34,123 nt of DNA from Elusimicrobiales bacterium (GTDB lineage Bacteria; Elusimicrobiota; Elusimicrobia; Elusimicrobiales; Elusimicrobiaceae), in the NCBI GenBank assembly GCA_041651175.1, contig JBAZJT010000021.1, positions 1 to 34,123 of the forward strand, read 5' to 3'. Under the pieces are notes generated by a model that searched no databases, was not told the DNA's origin, and was given only the letters and a program-made list of their open reading frames with translations. Numbering within the stretch: position 1 is the first letter of the stretch; each line of letters begins with the position of its first letter. This document shows, piece by piece, positions 23,659 to 31,249 of the stretch. The translations under genes were made by a program, and so were the position numbers.

Positions 23659-24449
23659 TGCCGCGCCTGCGTTTTGCGGCCTTGTGCGCGGCGTGCGCGC
23701 TTTGCTGCGGCTGTCTGGCCACGCAGGAGCATGTGGACGATTTGCGCCGCCAGCTGAACTCGCTCAATTCCGGCCTGTCCGTCATGCAGAAAAACCAGGC
23801 GGACCTCAACGCCCGCATGGACACGCTGTCCGGAGATTTGTCCGCGCATTCGGAAAACCTCAAGGATTTTGACAGGCAGCTTTCGCTGGTCTCCTCCAAG
23901 CTGGACGATATAAGCGCGATGTTCGCCAGCCGCATGTCGGATCTGGGCAGAACGCTTAAAACCCGCGAGGAGGAAAACGTCAAGCTGGTAAGCGAGGCCA
24001 ACCGCAAGGCCGACGCCATCGCCGCCGCCATGCTGCCCAGCAAGGTCTACGGCGACGCGTATTCGCTGCTCATCAAGAAAAACTACGACGGCGCGGCGCA
24101 GGGGTTTTCGGTATACATAGACAAATTTCCCTCCGGCGAACTGGCCGAAAGCGCGTATTATTATCTGGGCGACGCTTACTGGTCGCTTGAGAAATGGAAG
24201 GAATCCGCAGTGGCTTACGCCACCGTGCTGGAAAAATATCCGGCCAGCCAGTTCACGCCTTCGGCGCGGCTGCGGTACGCGCAGTGCCTGCTTAAAATGG
24301 GAACAAAAAAGGAAGCCGAGGAATATCTCAACTCCGTAAAACGCGATTTTCCCGGCAGCCCGCAGGCCAGGCTGGCTCAGGATTCCCTGAACGAACTTAA
24401 ACCCAAACGCAAACCCGCCGCCGCGCCGCACAAGCCCGCGCGCAAGTGA
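23658..24449 (+). CDS. cpoB: Tol-Pal system protein CpoB/YbgF-like
   Basis: CpoB-type periplasmic proteins coordinate peptidoglycan synthesis with Tol-Pal constriction. The 263-residue protein has a signal sequence with probable lipobox (LCCGC), an N-terminal coiled coil (~25-115; 'HVDDLRRQLNSLNSGLSVM' and regular heptads), and two to three TPR repeats from ~128 to 245 ('YSLLIKKNYDGAAQGFSVYI', 'YYYLGDAYWSLEKWKESAVAY', 'RYAQCLLKMGTKKEAEEYL'). The C-terminus is Lys/Pro-rich. It starts within the pal stop and ends over the start of the TolB gene. Confidence 0.9.
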   Translation: MPRLRFAALCAACALCCGCLATQEHVDDLRRQLNSLNSGLSVMQKNQADLNARMDTLSGDLSAHSENLKDFDRQLSLVSSKLDDISAMFASRMSDLGRTLKTREEENVKLVSEANRKADAIAAAMLPSKVYGDAYSLLIKKNYDGAAQGFSVYIDKFPSGELAESAYYYLGDAYWSLEKWKESAVAYATVLEKYPASQFTPSARLRYAQCLLKMGTKKEAEEYLNSVKRDFPGSPQARLAQDSLNELKPKRKPAAAPHKPARK

Positions 24450-25792
24450 AAATGGACATAATATCCCCGCGCCGCTGTTCAAATTCCGCTTTCGCGGCGA
24501 AGGCATGTTTTATCGCGGCGCTGTTTGCGGCCCTGTCCGCAGCCAGCGGGTTCTGCGCCGATGTCTATATCGGCGTAACCGCCGGCGCGGACGCGGGGAA
24601 ACTAAAACTGGCCATGGCAGCTTTCCAGCCGGAAGTGGCCTCCTCGTCCGCTGATGTGGAGGCGGCTGCGGCTTTTTACGGAATAGTCCGCTCCGATATT
24701 CTGCGCTCCCGCTATTTCGCGCTGCCGGAGTCCGAACCTGCCGGCAGGGCCAAATCTTTCAAAAAAGAGCTGGATGCCTGGAAAAAGACCGGGGCGCAGT
24801 ATCTGATGACGGCCTCCGCCGCGCACGCCGCGGACCTGTGGACGCTGTCCGGCAAGGTATACGACCTTGGCACCGGCGACGCCGTGGTGGAAAAATATTA
24901 CAAAGGCCAGCAGCCCGCCATGCGGCGCATCGCGCATATGTTCTCGGACGAGACCGTCTGGCGGCTTACCGGCAAAAAGGGCATAGCCGCCACGCGCATA
25001 GCGTTTTCAAACGACAGCTCCCGGAACAAGGAAATTTATATCGTGGATTATGACGGCGAGAATATACTGAAACTTACCCAGGACAAGAGCATTTCGCTTT
25101 TTCCGCGCTGGTCGCCGGACGGAATGAAAATCTACTACACCACCTACCGCTACGGCAACCCGGACGCTTTTGTGATAGACCTTAAAGAGCGGCGCATAAA
25201 CCCCGTCTGCATGATGCAGGGCCTAAACATCCCCGGGGCAGTTTCCCCCGACGGGGAAAAGCTGGTCATAACCCTTTCGCGCGGCGTGAACCCGCACATC
25301 TACGAGATGAACCTCTCCAGCAGGGAGCTAAAACGGCTCACCACGCGCGCATCCGCCGTTGACAGTTCCGCCTCCTATTCGCCCGACGGGAAATTCATAA
25401 CTTATATCTCGGACCGCGCCGGCAATCCGCAGGTTTACATGATGGAGCTGGCCACCGGCAAGACCCAGCGGCTTACGCGGCTGAACTGGTGCGACACGCC
25501 GCGCTGGTCCCCTTCCGGCGAGTGGATAGCTTTCGCCGGACGCGCCGCCTCTGCGGACAATATGGATATTTTCCTTACAGACATAACCGGCGCGCAACTG
25601 CGCAACCTGACAGGCGGCTCCGGCACGAACGAGGACCCCTCCTGGTCGCCCGACGGCAGGTTTCTGTCTTTTACCTCCACGCGGGACGGCGGAACGCGCC
25701 GCATATACGTAATGGACGCAGACGGCAGCGCGCCGCATCGTATAACCGATATCCCCGGAAATTCCTACACCCCCGCCTGGAGCCCGAACTGA
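24446..25792 (+). CDS. tolB: TolB-like beta-propeller protein
   Basis: TolB is the periplasmic partner of Pal. This 448-residue protein has an export signal (~residues 12-38, 'FIAALFAALSAASGFCA'), an N-terminal alpha/beta domain (~39-170, with 'AFYGIVRSDILRSRYFAL'), and a C-terminal six-bladed propeller of WD40-like repeats: 'IAFSNDSSRNKEIYIVDYDG', 'FPRWSPDGMKIYYTTYR', 'SYSPDGKFITYISDRAGNP', 'TPRWSPSGEWIAFAG' and 'DPSWSPDGRFLSFTSTRDGG'. GTG 24446 (GTGA overlap with cpoB) or ATG 24452 is the start. TolQ, TolR and TolA are not in the window, and tolB comes last rather than before pal. Confidence 0.92.
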   Translation: MKMDIISPRRCSNSAFAAKACFIAALFAALSAASGFCADVYIGVTAGADAGKLKLAMAAFQPEVASSSADVEAAAAFYGIVRSDILRSRYFALPESEPAGRAKSFKKELDAWKKTGAQYLMTASAAHAADLWTLSGKVYDLGTGDAVVEKYYKGQQPAMRRIAHMFSDETVWRLTGKKGIAATRIAFSNDSSRNKEIYIVDYDGENILKLTQDKSISLFPRWSPDGMKIYYTTYRYGNPDAFVIDLKERRINPVCMMQGLNIPGAVSPDGEKLVITLSRGVNPHIYEMNLSSRELKRLTTRASAVDSSASYSPDGKFITYISDRAGNPQVYMMELATGKTQRLTRLNWCDTPRWSPSGEWIAFAGRAASADNMDIFLTDITGAQLRNLTGGSGTNEDPSWSPDGRFLSFTSTRDGGTRRIYVMDADGSAPHRITDIPGNSYTPAWSPN

Positions 25793-25825
25793 ACTGCGCC
25801 GGCCAGCCGCAATTTCCCGGGAATT

Positions 25826-26092
25826 TTATTTCAGAAAAAAACCAAGCGCCATGGTAGCGAGAACCAACGCTGCGGCAACTGCGAAACGACGCTCTCCGGC
25901 GCGGGCATAACCGAAGCATAGCATCGCCAGCCGCACCGCAGGCGTGGCGGTCAGCATTACTATGCCGCACAATATGACAAGCCGTCCGGTTTTCCCGCCC
26001 GAGAGCAGTCCGGCGGTCATTACGGCCGCGCTGGACCATACTCCCCAGAGCAATACCCGGTGTACCAGCGTTTGCACCTGCTTTTCGTTCAT
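25826..26092 (-). CDS. DUF1634 family membrane protein
   Basis: The 88-residue protein has three hydrophobic segments (about residues 12-31, 36-52 and 68-86) and the layout of DUF1634 proteins, small membrane proteins almost always encoded beside TauE/SafE permeases. ATG 26092 overlaps the permease stop by 4 nt, so the two are co-translated. It may assist the transporter; its function is not established. It converges with tolB, ending 33 nt from the tolB stop. Confidence 0.8.
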   Translation of the reverse strand: MNEKQVQTLVHRVLLWGVWSSAAVMTAGLLSGGKTGRLVILCGIVMLTATPAVRLAMLCFGYARAGERRFAVAAALVLATMALGFFLK

Positions 26093-26913
26093 AAATACGC
26101 CAGCATTTTTATTGCGGCTGCCAGCACCAGCGCTGAAAAAGCGATTTGCAGCTTTTCCGATTTGCCCCTGTGCAGCAGCCGCATCCCCAGAGCGGAGCCT
26201 CCCAGCACCCCTATCACCAGCGGCGCGGTGATTTCCGGCGGCACCAGGCCTCGTCGTAAAAACACCGCCGCGCTTGAAGCCGCCGTTACGCCCAGCATGA
26301 AATTGCTGGTGGCGGCCGCGGCTTTGAGCGGCACGCCGCAGACAATATTCATCAGCGGAACCTGTATAATTCCGCCGCCTATCCCCAAAAGCCCGGACAC
26401 GGCCCCCGCCAGCACCGACACCGCCGCAGCGGCGGGCAGCCGCTTTACGCCGTAGCTCACCATCCGCCCGGAGGCGGCGTCCTCGTATTGGCCTCCCAGC
26501 GCGCCGGAGGCGGCATCGCGGGGCGGAACCCGCTCCGCGCCGCTTTTCAGCGCGGCAAGGCCCCGTTTAAGCATCGAGGCGGACATAGCAAGCAGAAAAA
26601 ACGAAAAGACCAGCTTCAGCGCGCGCTCCGGCATGAAGGCGGACACATACGCCCCGCCCAGCGCGCCCGCCGCGGTGGAAATTTCCAGCGAAAGCCCCAG
26701 CCGCATATTGGCCAGCCCGCGCTCCACATTGACCGCCGCCGCCGCGCTGGATACGGCTATTATCGTTATAAGAGACGAGGCGACCGCGCAATGGATGGGC
26801 TGCCCGAAATATATCACAAGAGCCGGCACTATGAATATGCCGCCGCCTATACCGAAAGCTGCGCCCAGCGCGCCCACCGCCGCGCCCAGCGCCGCCAGCG
26901 CCGCAATTTCCAT
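26089..26913 (-). CDS. Sulfite exporter TauE/SafE family permease
   Basis: A 274-residue inner-membrane protein with about eight hydrophobic segments and two family-typical half repeats: 'AAFGIGGGIFIVPALVIYFG' near the N-terminus and 'GLLGIGGGIIQVPLMNIVCG' after residue ~165. TauE/SafE proteins export sulfite, sulfoacetate or related anions; the substrate here cannot be told. ATG 26913 follows a -10 TATCAT by only 6 nt, so the mRNA is likely leaderless. The DUF1634 gene overlaps its end. Confidence 0.93.
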   Translation of the reverse strand: MEIAALAALGAAVGALGAAFGIGGGIFIVPALVIYFGQPIHCAVASSLITIIAVSSAAAAVNVERGLANMRLGLSLEISTAAGALGGAYVSAFMPERALKLVFSFFLLAMSASMLKRGLAALKSGAERVPPRDAASGALGGQYEDAASGRMVSYGVKRLPAAAAVSVLAGAVSGLLGIGGGIIQVPLMNIVCGVPLKAAAATSNFMLGVTAASSAAVFLRRGLVPPEITAPLVIGVLGGSALGMRLLHRGKSEKLQIAFSALVLAAAIKMLAYL

Positions 26914-26919
26914 GTTTCA

Positions 26920-26925
26920 ATGATA
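26920..26925 (-). promoter_or_regulatory. -10 of the TauE/SafE gene (leaderless)
   Basis: On the minus strand TATCAT is followed by six bases and then the start codon ATG (26913). There is no room for a ribosome binding site. No good -35 is visible because the terminator of the upstream gene occupies that position. Confidence 0.5.
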
Positions 26926-26929
26926 CAAC

Positions 26930-26961
26930 AAAAAAAAGACGGGGCGTTTTCACGCCCCGTC
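26930..26961 (-). terminator. Rho-independent terminator of the giant Gly-rich gene
   Basis: On the minus strand a perfect 9-bp stem (GACGGGGCG / CGCCCCGTC) with a 6-nt loop is followed by eight T residues, about 24 nt after the stop codon. It separates this gene from the permease. Confidence 0.93.
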
Positions 26962-26984
26962 CCGACATCTGGCAGCCGGAAGTG

Positions 26985-29900
26985 CTATTTCGGGTCCGGC
27001 AGCCCTATAAGCCCCGGCCATTCCTTGCGCGAGCGGTCCAGGAACGCCTCCTGCCTTTTTATCTTGCAGGACACGCACTCCGCGCCCGCCGACATGCGCC
27101 ATGTGGCCTGCTCGCCCACATTGCTGGGCATGTTGCCGGAACAGTCGCCCGCCGCATGGCTTTTTAGATTGCTGCCCACGCTCTTTAACAGCGGAGATTC
27201 CGAGGGGAGATTGTACTTGGCGCGACGCACCAGCCCTGTCAGATTATTGGGTTTTTTAAGCTCGCCCTTGTCCTGGGCGTCCACGCGGGCCGGGCCGTTC
27301 TTGCCCCAGTACTTGACCTCCGCATCCTCGCTTTTTTTGCCTCCGGCCAGCTTGTAAAGCTGCTTGGCCAGCCCCTCGTCGCCCGCGGCGGCCCTGAGGT
27401 CGGTTGCGCCGGAATAGTAGAAAGCGGAGTCTCCGCCTCCGCCACCCTCTCCGCCGCCGCTGTCGCCATCCTTGCTGCCGGGCTCGCCGAAAGTCTTGAT
27501 GGCCTTTTCCATTTTCTCGGCAAGCTGTTTGGCTTCGCTCTTGCTCATCCCGGCCTGGAATTTGGTCTGCAATTCCTGGGCGGTTTCCTTTGCCTTGCTT
27601 ATGCCCTTGTCCGCCTTGCCTGAGATGTTTTCCCCGATGGATTTCAACTGCTCCTTGGCCTTGTTCTCGCGGGAGATGATGTCGGAGTACTGCTTTGAGC
27701 CCTCATTGATGGCTTTTATGCCCTTGGAAGTATCGTCCGGCGTGTCTCCCATTCCTTTCATCACGTTGTACTGGCCGCAACCATAGGCGTTGGGCCGCTC
27801 TGAGCAGAGCGAATCCATAGTGTTGTAAGAGCCGCTCTGCATGGAATTGGCGGATTCCGCCTCCTCGGCCTTGCTCTTGGCTTCGTCGGAGTACTTCTTG
27901 TAGTCGTCCGGTTTGAACTTGTCGGCCATGCCGCTTGCGTTCTTGGCCATTTTCTTTACGGCCTCATAGGAAGACGCAAGCTTTCCCGCCATGCCGCCCT
28001 TGCCGCTGTCGCCCACCACGGACTTGCGCACTTTATTGCATTTTTCCGCGGCGTCCTGGGACAGCTTGTCGTCCTCTCCGCCACCGCCACCACCACTATC
28101 ACCACCGCCACCGCCGCCACCTCCGCCACCACCTTCGCCGCCGCCCTTGTCTATGCACTGTTTGCACTCCGGCATACCAGACTTGGCGGACTGATAGTCC
28201 TGTTTGTAGGTGTCCATCTTCTCGTCAATCTTGCCTTCCTTGTAGACCTGGTCCGTGGCCGGAGAACCGCCGCCTCCTCCTTCTCCTCCGCCTGCCGCAG
28301 CCCTCCAGTCGGTATCCCGCAGGGAGGAGCAACTGTCTATCATATTGCCGCAGCGCTTTATATTCAGCGAGGCGACATAGTATTCCCGCGCATACGGGCC
28401 CATCCAGCGCGGCAGCGCGCTGCTGGTATCGCTGCCGGGGCCGTTGCTGACGGAGGAACTGCCGTCGTCGTAATACGGGTCCCCCGCGCCGGAGTACTGG
28501 TCCTTGGAGCCGCTGCCGCTTTCATCGCTGCTGCCGCTTCCGCCTCCGCCGCCGCTGCTGCCTACCACTTCAAGCTTGCACTGCGCGCTGTTGACGTATT
28601 TTTTCCATTCGTCGCCTTCGGTGGGTTTCAGGAGAAGCGAGCCGTCCGCCGACTGGCAGCCGGAGGTTACCCTGACGCACTTGCACTGGTATTTTTTCGG
28701 GGCCGATGCGCCGCTGGTGGCTTTGCCGCTGCCGCCGCTGTCGCCTCCTCCGCCGCCCCCGCCGCCCCCGCCGCCTCCGCCGTCCATTGAAGCCGCGCTT
28801 TTGCCGCCACTGCTGCCATCGTCTCCGCCGCCATCGTCGCCGCCTCCCCCTCCTCCTCCGCTGCCTCCGGAGAGGCCTTTCAGCGCGCTGCTTATAAGGC
28901 CGCTTGTAACCTGCGTCGCTATCTGCTGCGGCAGCTTGTGCTGCCAGAAGTCCTCGTTGGATATGGCGTTCTGCATGCGCATCTGGGCGGCCTGCTCCGG
29001 CATTTTATGCTGCCAGAAATCCTCGTCCGCCAAGGCGTTGGTCAGCCGCGTCTGGTAGGCGAGCCGCCTCATCTGCTCCTCAAAGGACATCGGCTTGGGG
29101 GAAATAGTCTGCGTGCCCTTGGTGGTATTGCCGGCGGGCATTTTATTCTGCTCGCCCTGAGGCAGGCTGGTGGGATTGCCGCGGAAATCGCTGCCGCCGC
29201 CGGGCTGCATGAATGTCTTGTAAGCCGCCTCCAGCGCCGGAGCATTGCTGGCGCTGCCCGCGCCGAACGGGTTAAGCCATGCGCCGTTGCCGGCTGCCGG
29301 ATTGCTGGCCCGCCCGCCTGAGCCGCCGCCGGAGCCAAATCCCCCGCCCGCGAACAAACCGGAGCCGGACTGCCGGCTGCCGAAACTGCGTCCGCCGCCC
29401 GGAGCCGCGCTTCCTCCCCTGGAGGGACCGAAACCGCCGCCTCCGCCCGCAGTCGCAGTGCCCACTCCGGGTGAGGCGCCGATGGCACGCCCCGTTCCGT
29501 AGCCGCCGCCTGGGCTGCCGCCCGCCGTAGTTGCCACGGCGCCCTGCGCCACTGCCGGGGCCGCGCCTCCGCGCGACGGGCCGAAACCGCCGCCCATGCC
29601 GGTGACGGCTGGGCTGCCGCCCGCGGGCGCGCCCGCGCTGCGGGATGGGCCGAAACCACCGCCTCCGCCTGCCGCGGCGGTACCGCCGCCCGGGGCAAAT
29701 CCAACTGACGGACCCGTGCCGTAGCCGCCGCCGGCTATTCCGCCTGCCGCAGTGCCGCCGCCCGGAGCCGCGCCCGCGCGCGGCGGGCCGAAGCCCGGCG
29801 CTCCGCCGCGTGAGGGGCCGTAGCCGGGAGCGTTGCCTTCGCCCGAACTGGTTGTGGCCGGAGCCGCTCCGCCGCTGCGCGAGGGACCGAAACCGCCGCC

Positions 29901-30965
29901 TCCGCCCGCATTTGCCGCCCCCGCGCCGGAATTATATCCCGCCTGGCTTGCGCCGGGCAGAGAGGAGCCCGCGCCGCGCGCTCCTCCCGCAAAACCCGTG
30001 GCTGCCGCGCCGCCTGCGCCGCCTGCTCCCGCACCGCGCGCGGGGCCGTAAGCTCCGCCCGCGCCGGAAGAACCGGCGCCGAAACTGCCCGCCCCCGCCG
30101 GAGCGGGGCTGAACGCGCCCAGAGCCGCCTTGTCCAGCGAGCGGCCCGCGCCCTGCGCGTTGAGGTATTTGGCCATATTGTCCGACTTGGCCTTGATATT
30201 CTCGTAGTTTCCGGTGAAACCTGACGGACTGCTGCCCGCAACGCCGCCGTAGCCGTTCATGGCCACCGGATTGACAAAAGGCCTGCCAGCGGGCGCGGCG
30301 GAGCCTTTGCCGGCCGCCTGCAATATGCCAAGTCCCGACATCGAGCCAGCGCTGGCCGAGCGCATCCCGCTGGCCGCCGCTATGCCCCGTATGGCGGCGC
30401 GTATCTTGGGAATGACGCTGTTGGGCAGATTGTTAGAGGCGTTGTCCGCGCCGTGGCTTACCGGGCTTGGACGCGGGCTTTCCTTGACGTCGTTGTTGAG
30501 CGGAGGAGGCGGCGTCGTGGGAGCGGCACGCTCCGAGTCGGTGATAATCAGCGAGGAGGGGTCCCTTGCGCTCAGCGGGGTGATGACATCCGTCGCCCCG
30601 GAAGGCCCGCCCGGCGAGAAACCGCCGCCGATACCAGGTTCAAAGAAATCCGGCGCCTTGTGACGGTTGCCGAAACCGCGGCTGCGCTCCAGAGGATTTT
30701 CCTCCGGCGCCAGCATGTTGTTTGTGGCTATCGGGATAACCAGCACAAGCAGCAGCGCGGCTGCCACATAGGCCATGTCCTTTCTGGACTTGGAGAAATT
30801 CTTAAGCCGCGCCAGAAGGCCCAGATTGGCCGAACTGCTGGTCGTGCGCATTTTCGGCAGCCTGGAAAGTATGGCCACGGCCTTGCGCGTGGTCTTTTTC
30901 TTGCCGCCGGTTGTTCCGCCCATTGTAAGCGGGGGAAGTTCCCCTGTTTTGTCCGTGTCGCTCAT
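26985..30965 (-). CDS. Giant glycine-rich, Cys-containing membrane-anchored protein
   Basis: I do not recognise this 1326-residue protein. ATG 30965 has GGAGG just upstream and lies ~73 nt after the predicted transcription start; the frame's extension to 31115 precedes the promoter and is not coding. A basic cytoplasmic N-terminus (~1-63) leads into one membrane helix (~64-83, AYVAAALLLVLVIPIA), so the rest should be outside the cytoplasm. Residues ~290-560 are Gly/Ala/Pro/Ser-rich with recurring GFGPSR-type units. A 23-residue tandem repeat (EDFWQHK) lies at ~638-682. Polyglycine linkers then separate small domains that hold all 14 cysteines (~760 to 1299), including pairs CKC, CKQC and CVSC; helical stretches lie at ~990-1160. 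It could be a surface or assembly protein. It has its own promoter and terminator. Confidence 0.85.
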   Translation of the reverse strand: MSDTDKTGELPPLTMGGTTGGKKKTTRKAVAILSRLPKMRTTSSSANLGLLARLKNFSKSRKDMAYVAAALLLVLVIPIATNNMLAPEENPLERSRGFGNRHKAPDFFEPGIGGGFSPGGPSGATDVITPLSARDPSSLIITDSERAAPTTPPPPLNNDVKESPRPSPVSHGADNASNNLPNSVIPKIRAAIRGIAAASGMRSASAGSMSGLGILQAAGKGSAAPAGRPFVNPVAMNGYGGVAGSSPSGFTGNYENIKAKSDNMAKYLNAQGAGRSLDKAALGAFSPAPAGAGSFGAGSSGAGGAYGPARGAGAGGAGGAAATGFAGGARGAGSSLPGASQAGYNSGAGAANAGGGGGFGPSRSGGAAPATTSSGEGNAPGYGPSRGGAPGFGPPRAGAAPGGGTAAGGIAGGGYGTGPSVGFAPGGGTAAAGGGGGFGPSRSAGAPAGGSPAVTGMGGGFGPSRGGAAPAVAQGAVATTAGGSPGGGYGTGRAIGASPGVGTATAGGGGGFGPSRGGSAAPGGGRSFGSRQSGSGLFAGGGFGSGGGSGGRASNPAAGNGAWLNPFGAGSASNAPALEAAYKTFMQPGGGSDFRGNPTSLPQGEQNKMPAGNTTKGTQTISPKPMSFEEQMRRLAYQTRLTNALADEDFWQHKMPEQAAQMRMQNAISNEDFWQHKLPQQIATQVTSGLISSALKGLSGGSGGGGGGGDDGGGDDGSSGGKSAASMDGGGGGGGGGGGGGDSGGSGKATSGASAPKKYQCKCVRVTSGCQSADGSLLLKPTEGDEWKKYVNSAQCKLEVVGSSGGGGGSGSSDESGSGSKDQYSGAGDPYYDDGSSSVSNGPGSDTSSALPRWMGPYAREYYVASLNIKRCGNMIDSCSSLRDTDWRAAAGGGEGGGGGSPATDQVYKEGKIDEKMDTYKQDYQSAKSGMPECKQCIDKGGGEGGGGGGGGGGGDSGGGGGGEDDKLSQDAAEKCNKVRKSVVGDSGKGGMAGKLASSYEAVKKMAKNASGMADKFKPDDYKKYSDEAKSKAEEAESANSMQSGSYNTMDSLCSERPNAYGCGQYNVMKGMGDTPDDTSKGIKAINEGSKQYSDIISRENKAKEQLKSIGENISGKADKGISKAKETAQELQTKFQAGMSKSEAKQLAEKMEKAIKTFGEPGSKDGDSGGGEGGGGGDSAFYYSGATDLRAAAGDEGLAKQLYKLAGGKKSEDAEVKYWGKNGPARVDAQDKGELKKPNNLTGLVRRAKYNLPSESPLLKSVGSNLKSHAAGDCSGNMPSNVGEQATWRMSAGAECVSCKIKRQEAFLDRSRKEWPGLIGLPDPK
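28921..29058 (-). repeat. In-frame tandem repeat, 69-bp period
   Basis: Two consecutive units encode 23-residue repeats with the shared core 'EDFWQHK(M/L)P(E/Q)Q', inside the giant gene. The DNA copies differ at several positions, so this is an older duplication. In the protein it forms a short helical island between the glycine-rich arm and the cysteine-rich half. Confidence 0.75.
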
Positions 30966-31044
30966 AACCGCCTCCGCAACCGCGCGATTTCGCCCATCGT
31001 AATAAAGCCGTACCGCCGCACTGCCAATTATGCGGTCCCGCCGT

Positions 31045-31073
31045 AATATACAGCATGAATTGCGTTTTGTCAA
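31045..31073 (-). promoter_or_regulatory. Strong promoter of the giant Gly-rich gene
   Basis: On the minus strand a perfect -35 TTGACA (31073-31068) and -10 TATATT (31050-31045) are separated by exactly 17 bp. Transcription should begin near 31038, giving a ~72-nt leader. It is the closest match to sigma-70 consensus in the window. Confidence 0.8.
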
Positions 31074-31095
31074 GGGCCCTCTGGTCCCTTGGAAC

Positions 31096-31150
31096 GATTG
31101 GGAGAGCCAAGGCAAAAAAACGCGAAACGATGCCGGACAAGATCATCCGC
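31096..31150 (-). repeat. Dispersed repeat, half copy of the right-edge foldback
   Basis: The minus-strand sequence from 31150 to 31096 aligns without gaps with 33799-33853 on the plus strand, 43 of 55 bases identical by my count. The shared core is TTGTCCGGCAT, two variable bases, then TTTCGCG. It sits just upstream of the giant gene's promoter. Confidence 0.6.
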
Positions 31151-31194
31151 ATTTTACCAGAACGGAAAGCGGCGCAAAAGAGCCGGATTTTTTG

Positions 31195-31234
31195 TAGAAT
31201 TCCTGACAGCTAGCATCCGGAAAGCCTTTCGGAT
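31195..31234 (+). promoter_or_regulatory. Possible -10 and leader hairpin before the TPR lipoprotein
   Basis: TAGAAT (31195-31200) is a candidate -10 without a clear -35. The leader contains the hairpin CATCC-g-GAAA-gcc-TTTC-GGATG (31214-31234), ending a few bases before the ribosome site GGAG (31240-31243). Confidence 0.35.
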
Positions 31235-31249
31235 GACATGGAGATGACT

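Noticed and set aside
29300..30100. CRISPR-like periodicity in the giant gene
   Set aside because: The repeats are in-frame glycine-rich codons of variable length (GFGPSR units), with no constant spacer length or identical repeats.
28504..30663. Plus-strand Pro/Arg-rich ORFs opposite the giant gene
   Set aside because: They are reverse complements of glycine and alanine codons; the minus strand has promoter, ribosome site, membrane helix and terminator.
30966..31115. N-terminal extension of the giant protein to 31115
   Set aside because: The extension contains the predicted promoter (31045-31073) and part of the dispersed repeat, while ATG 30965 has GGAGG upstream.
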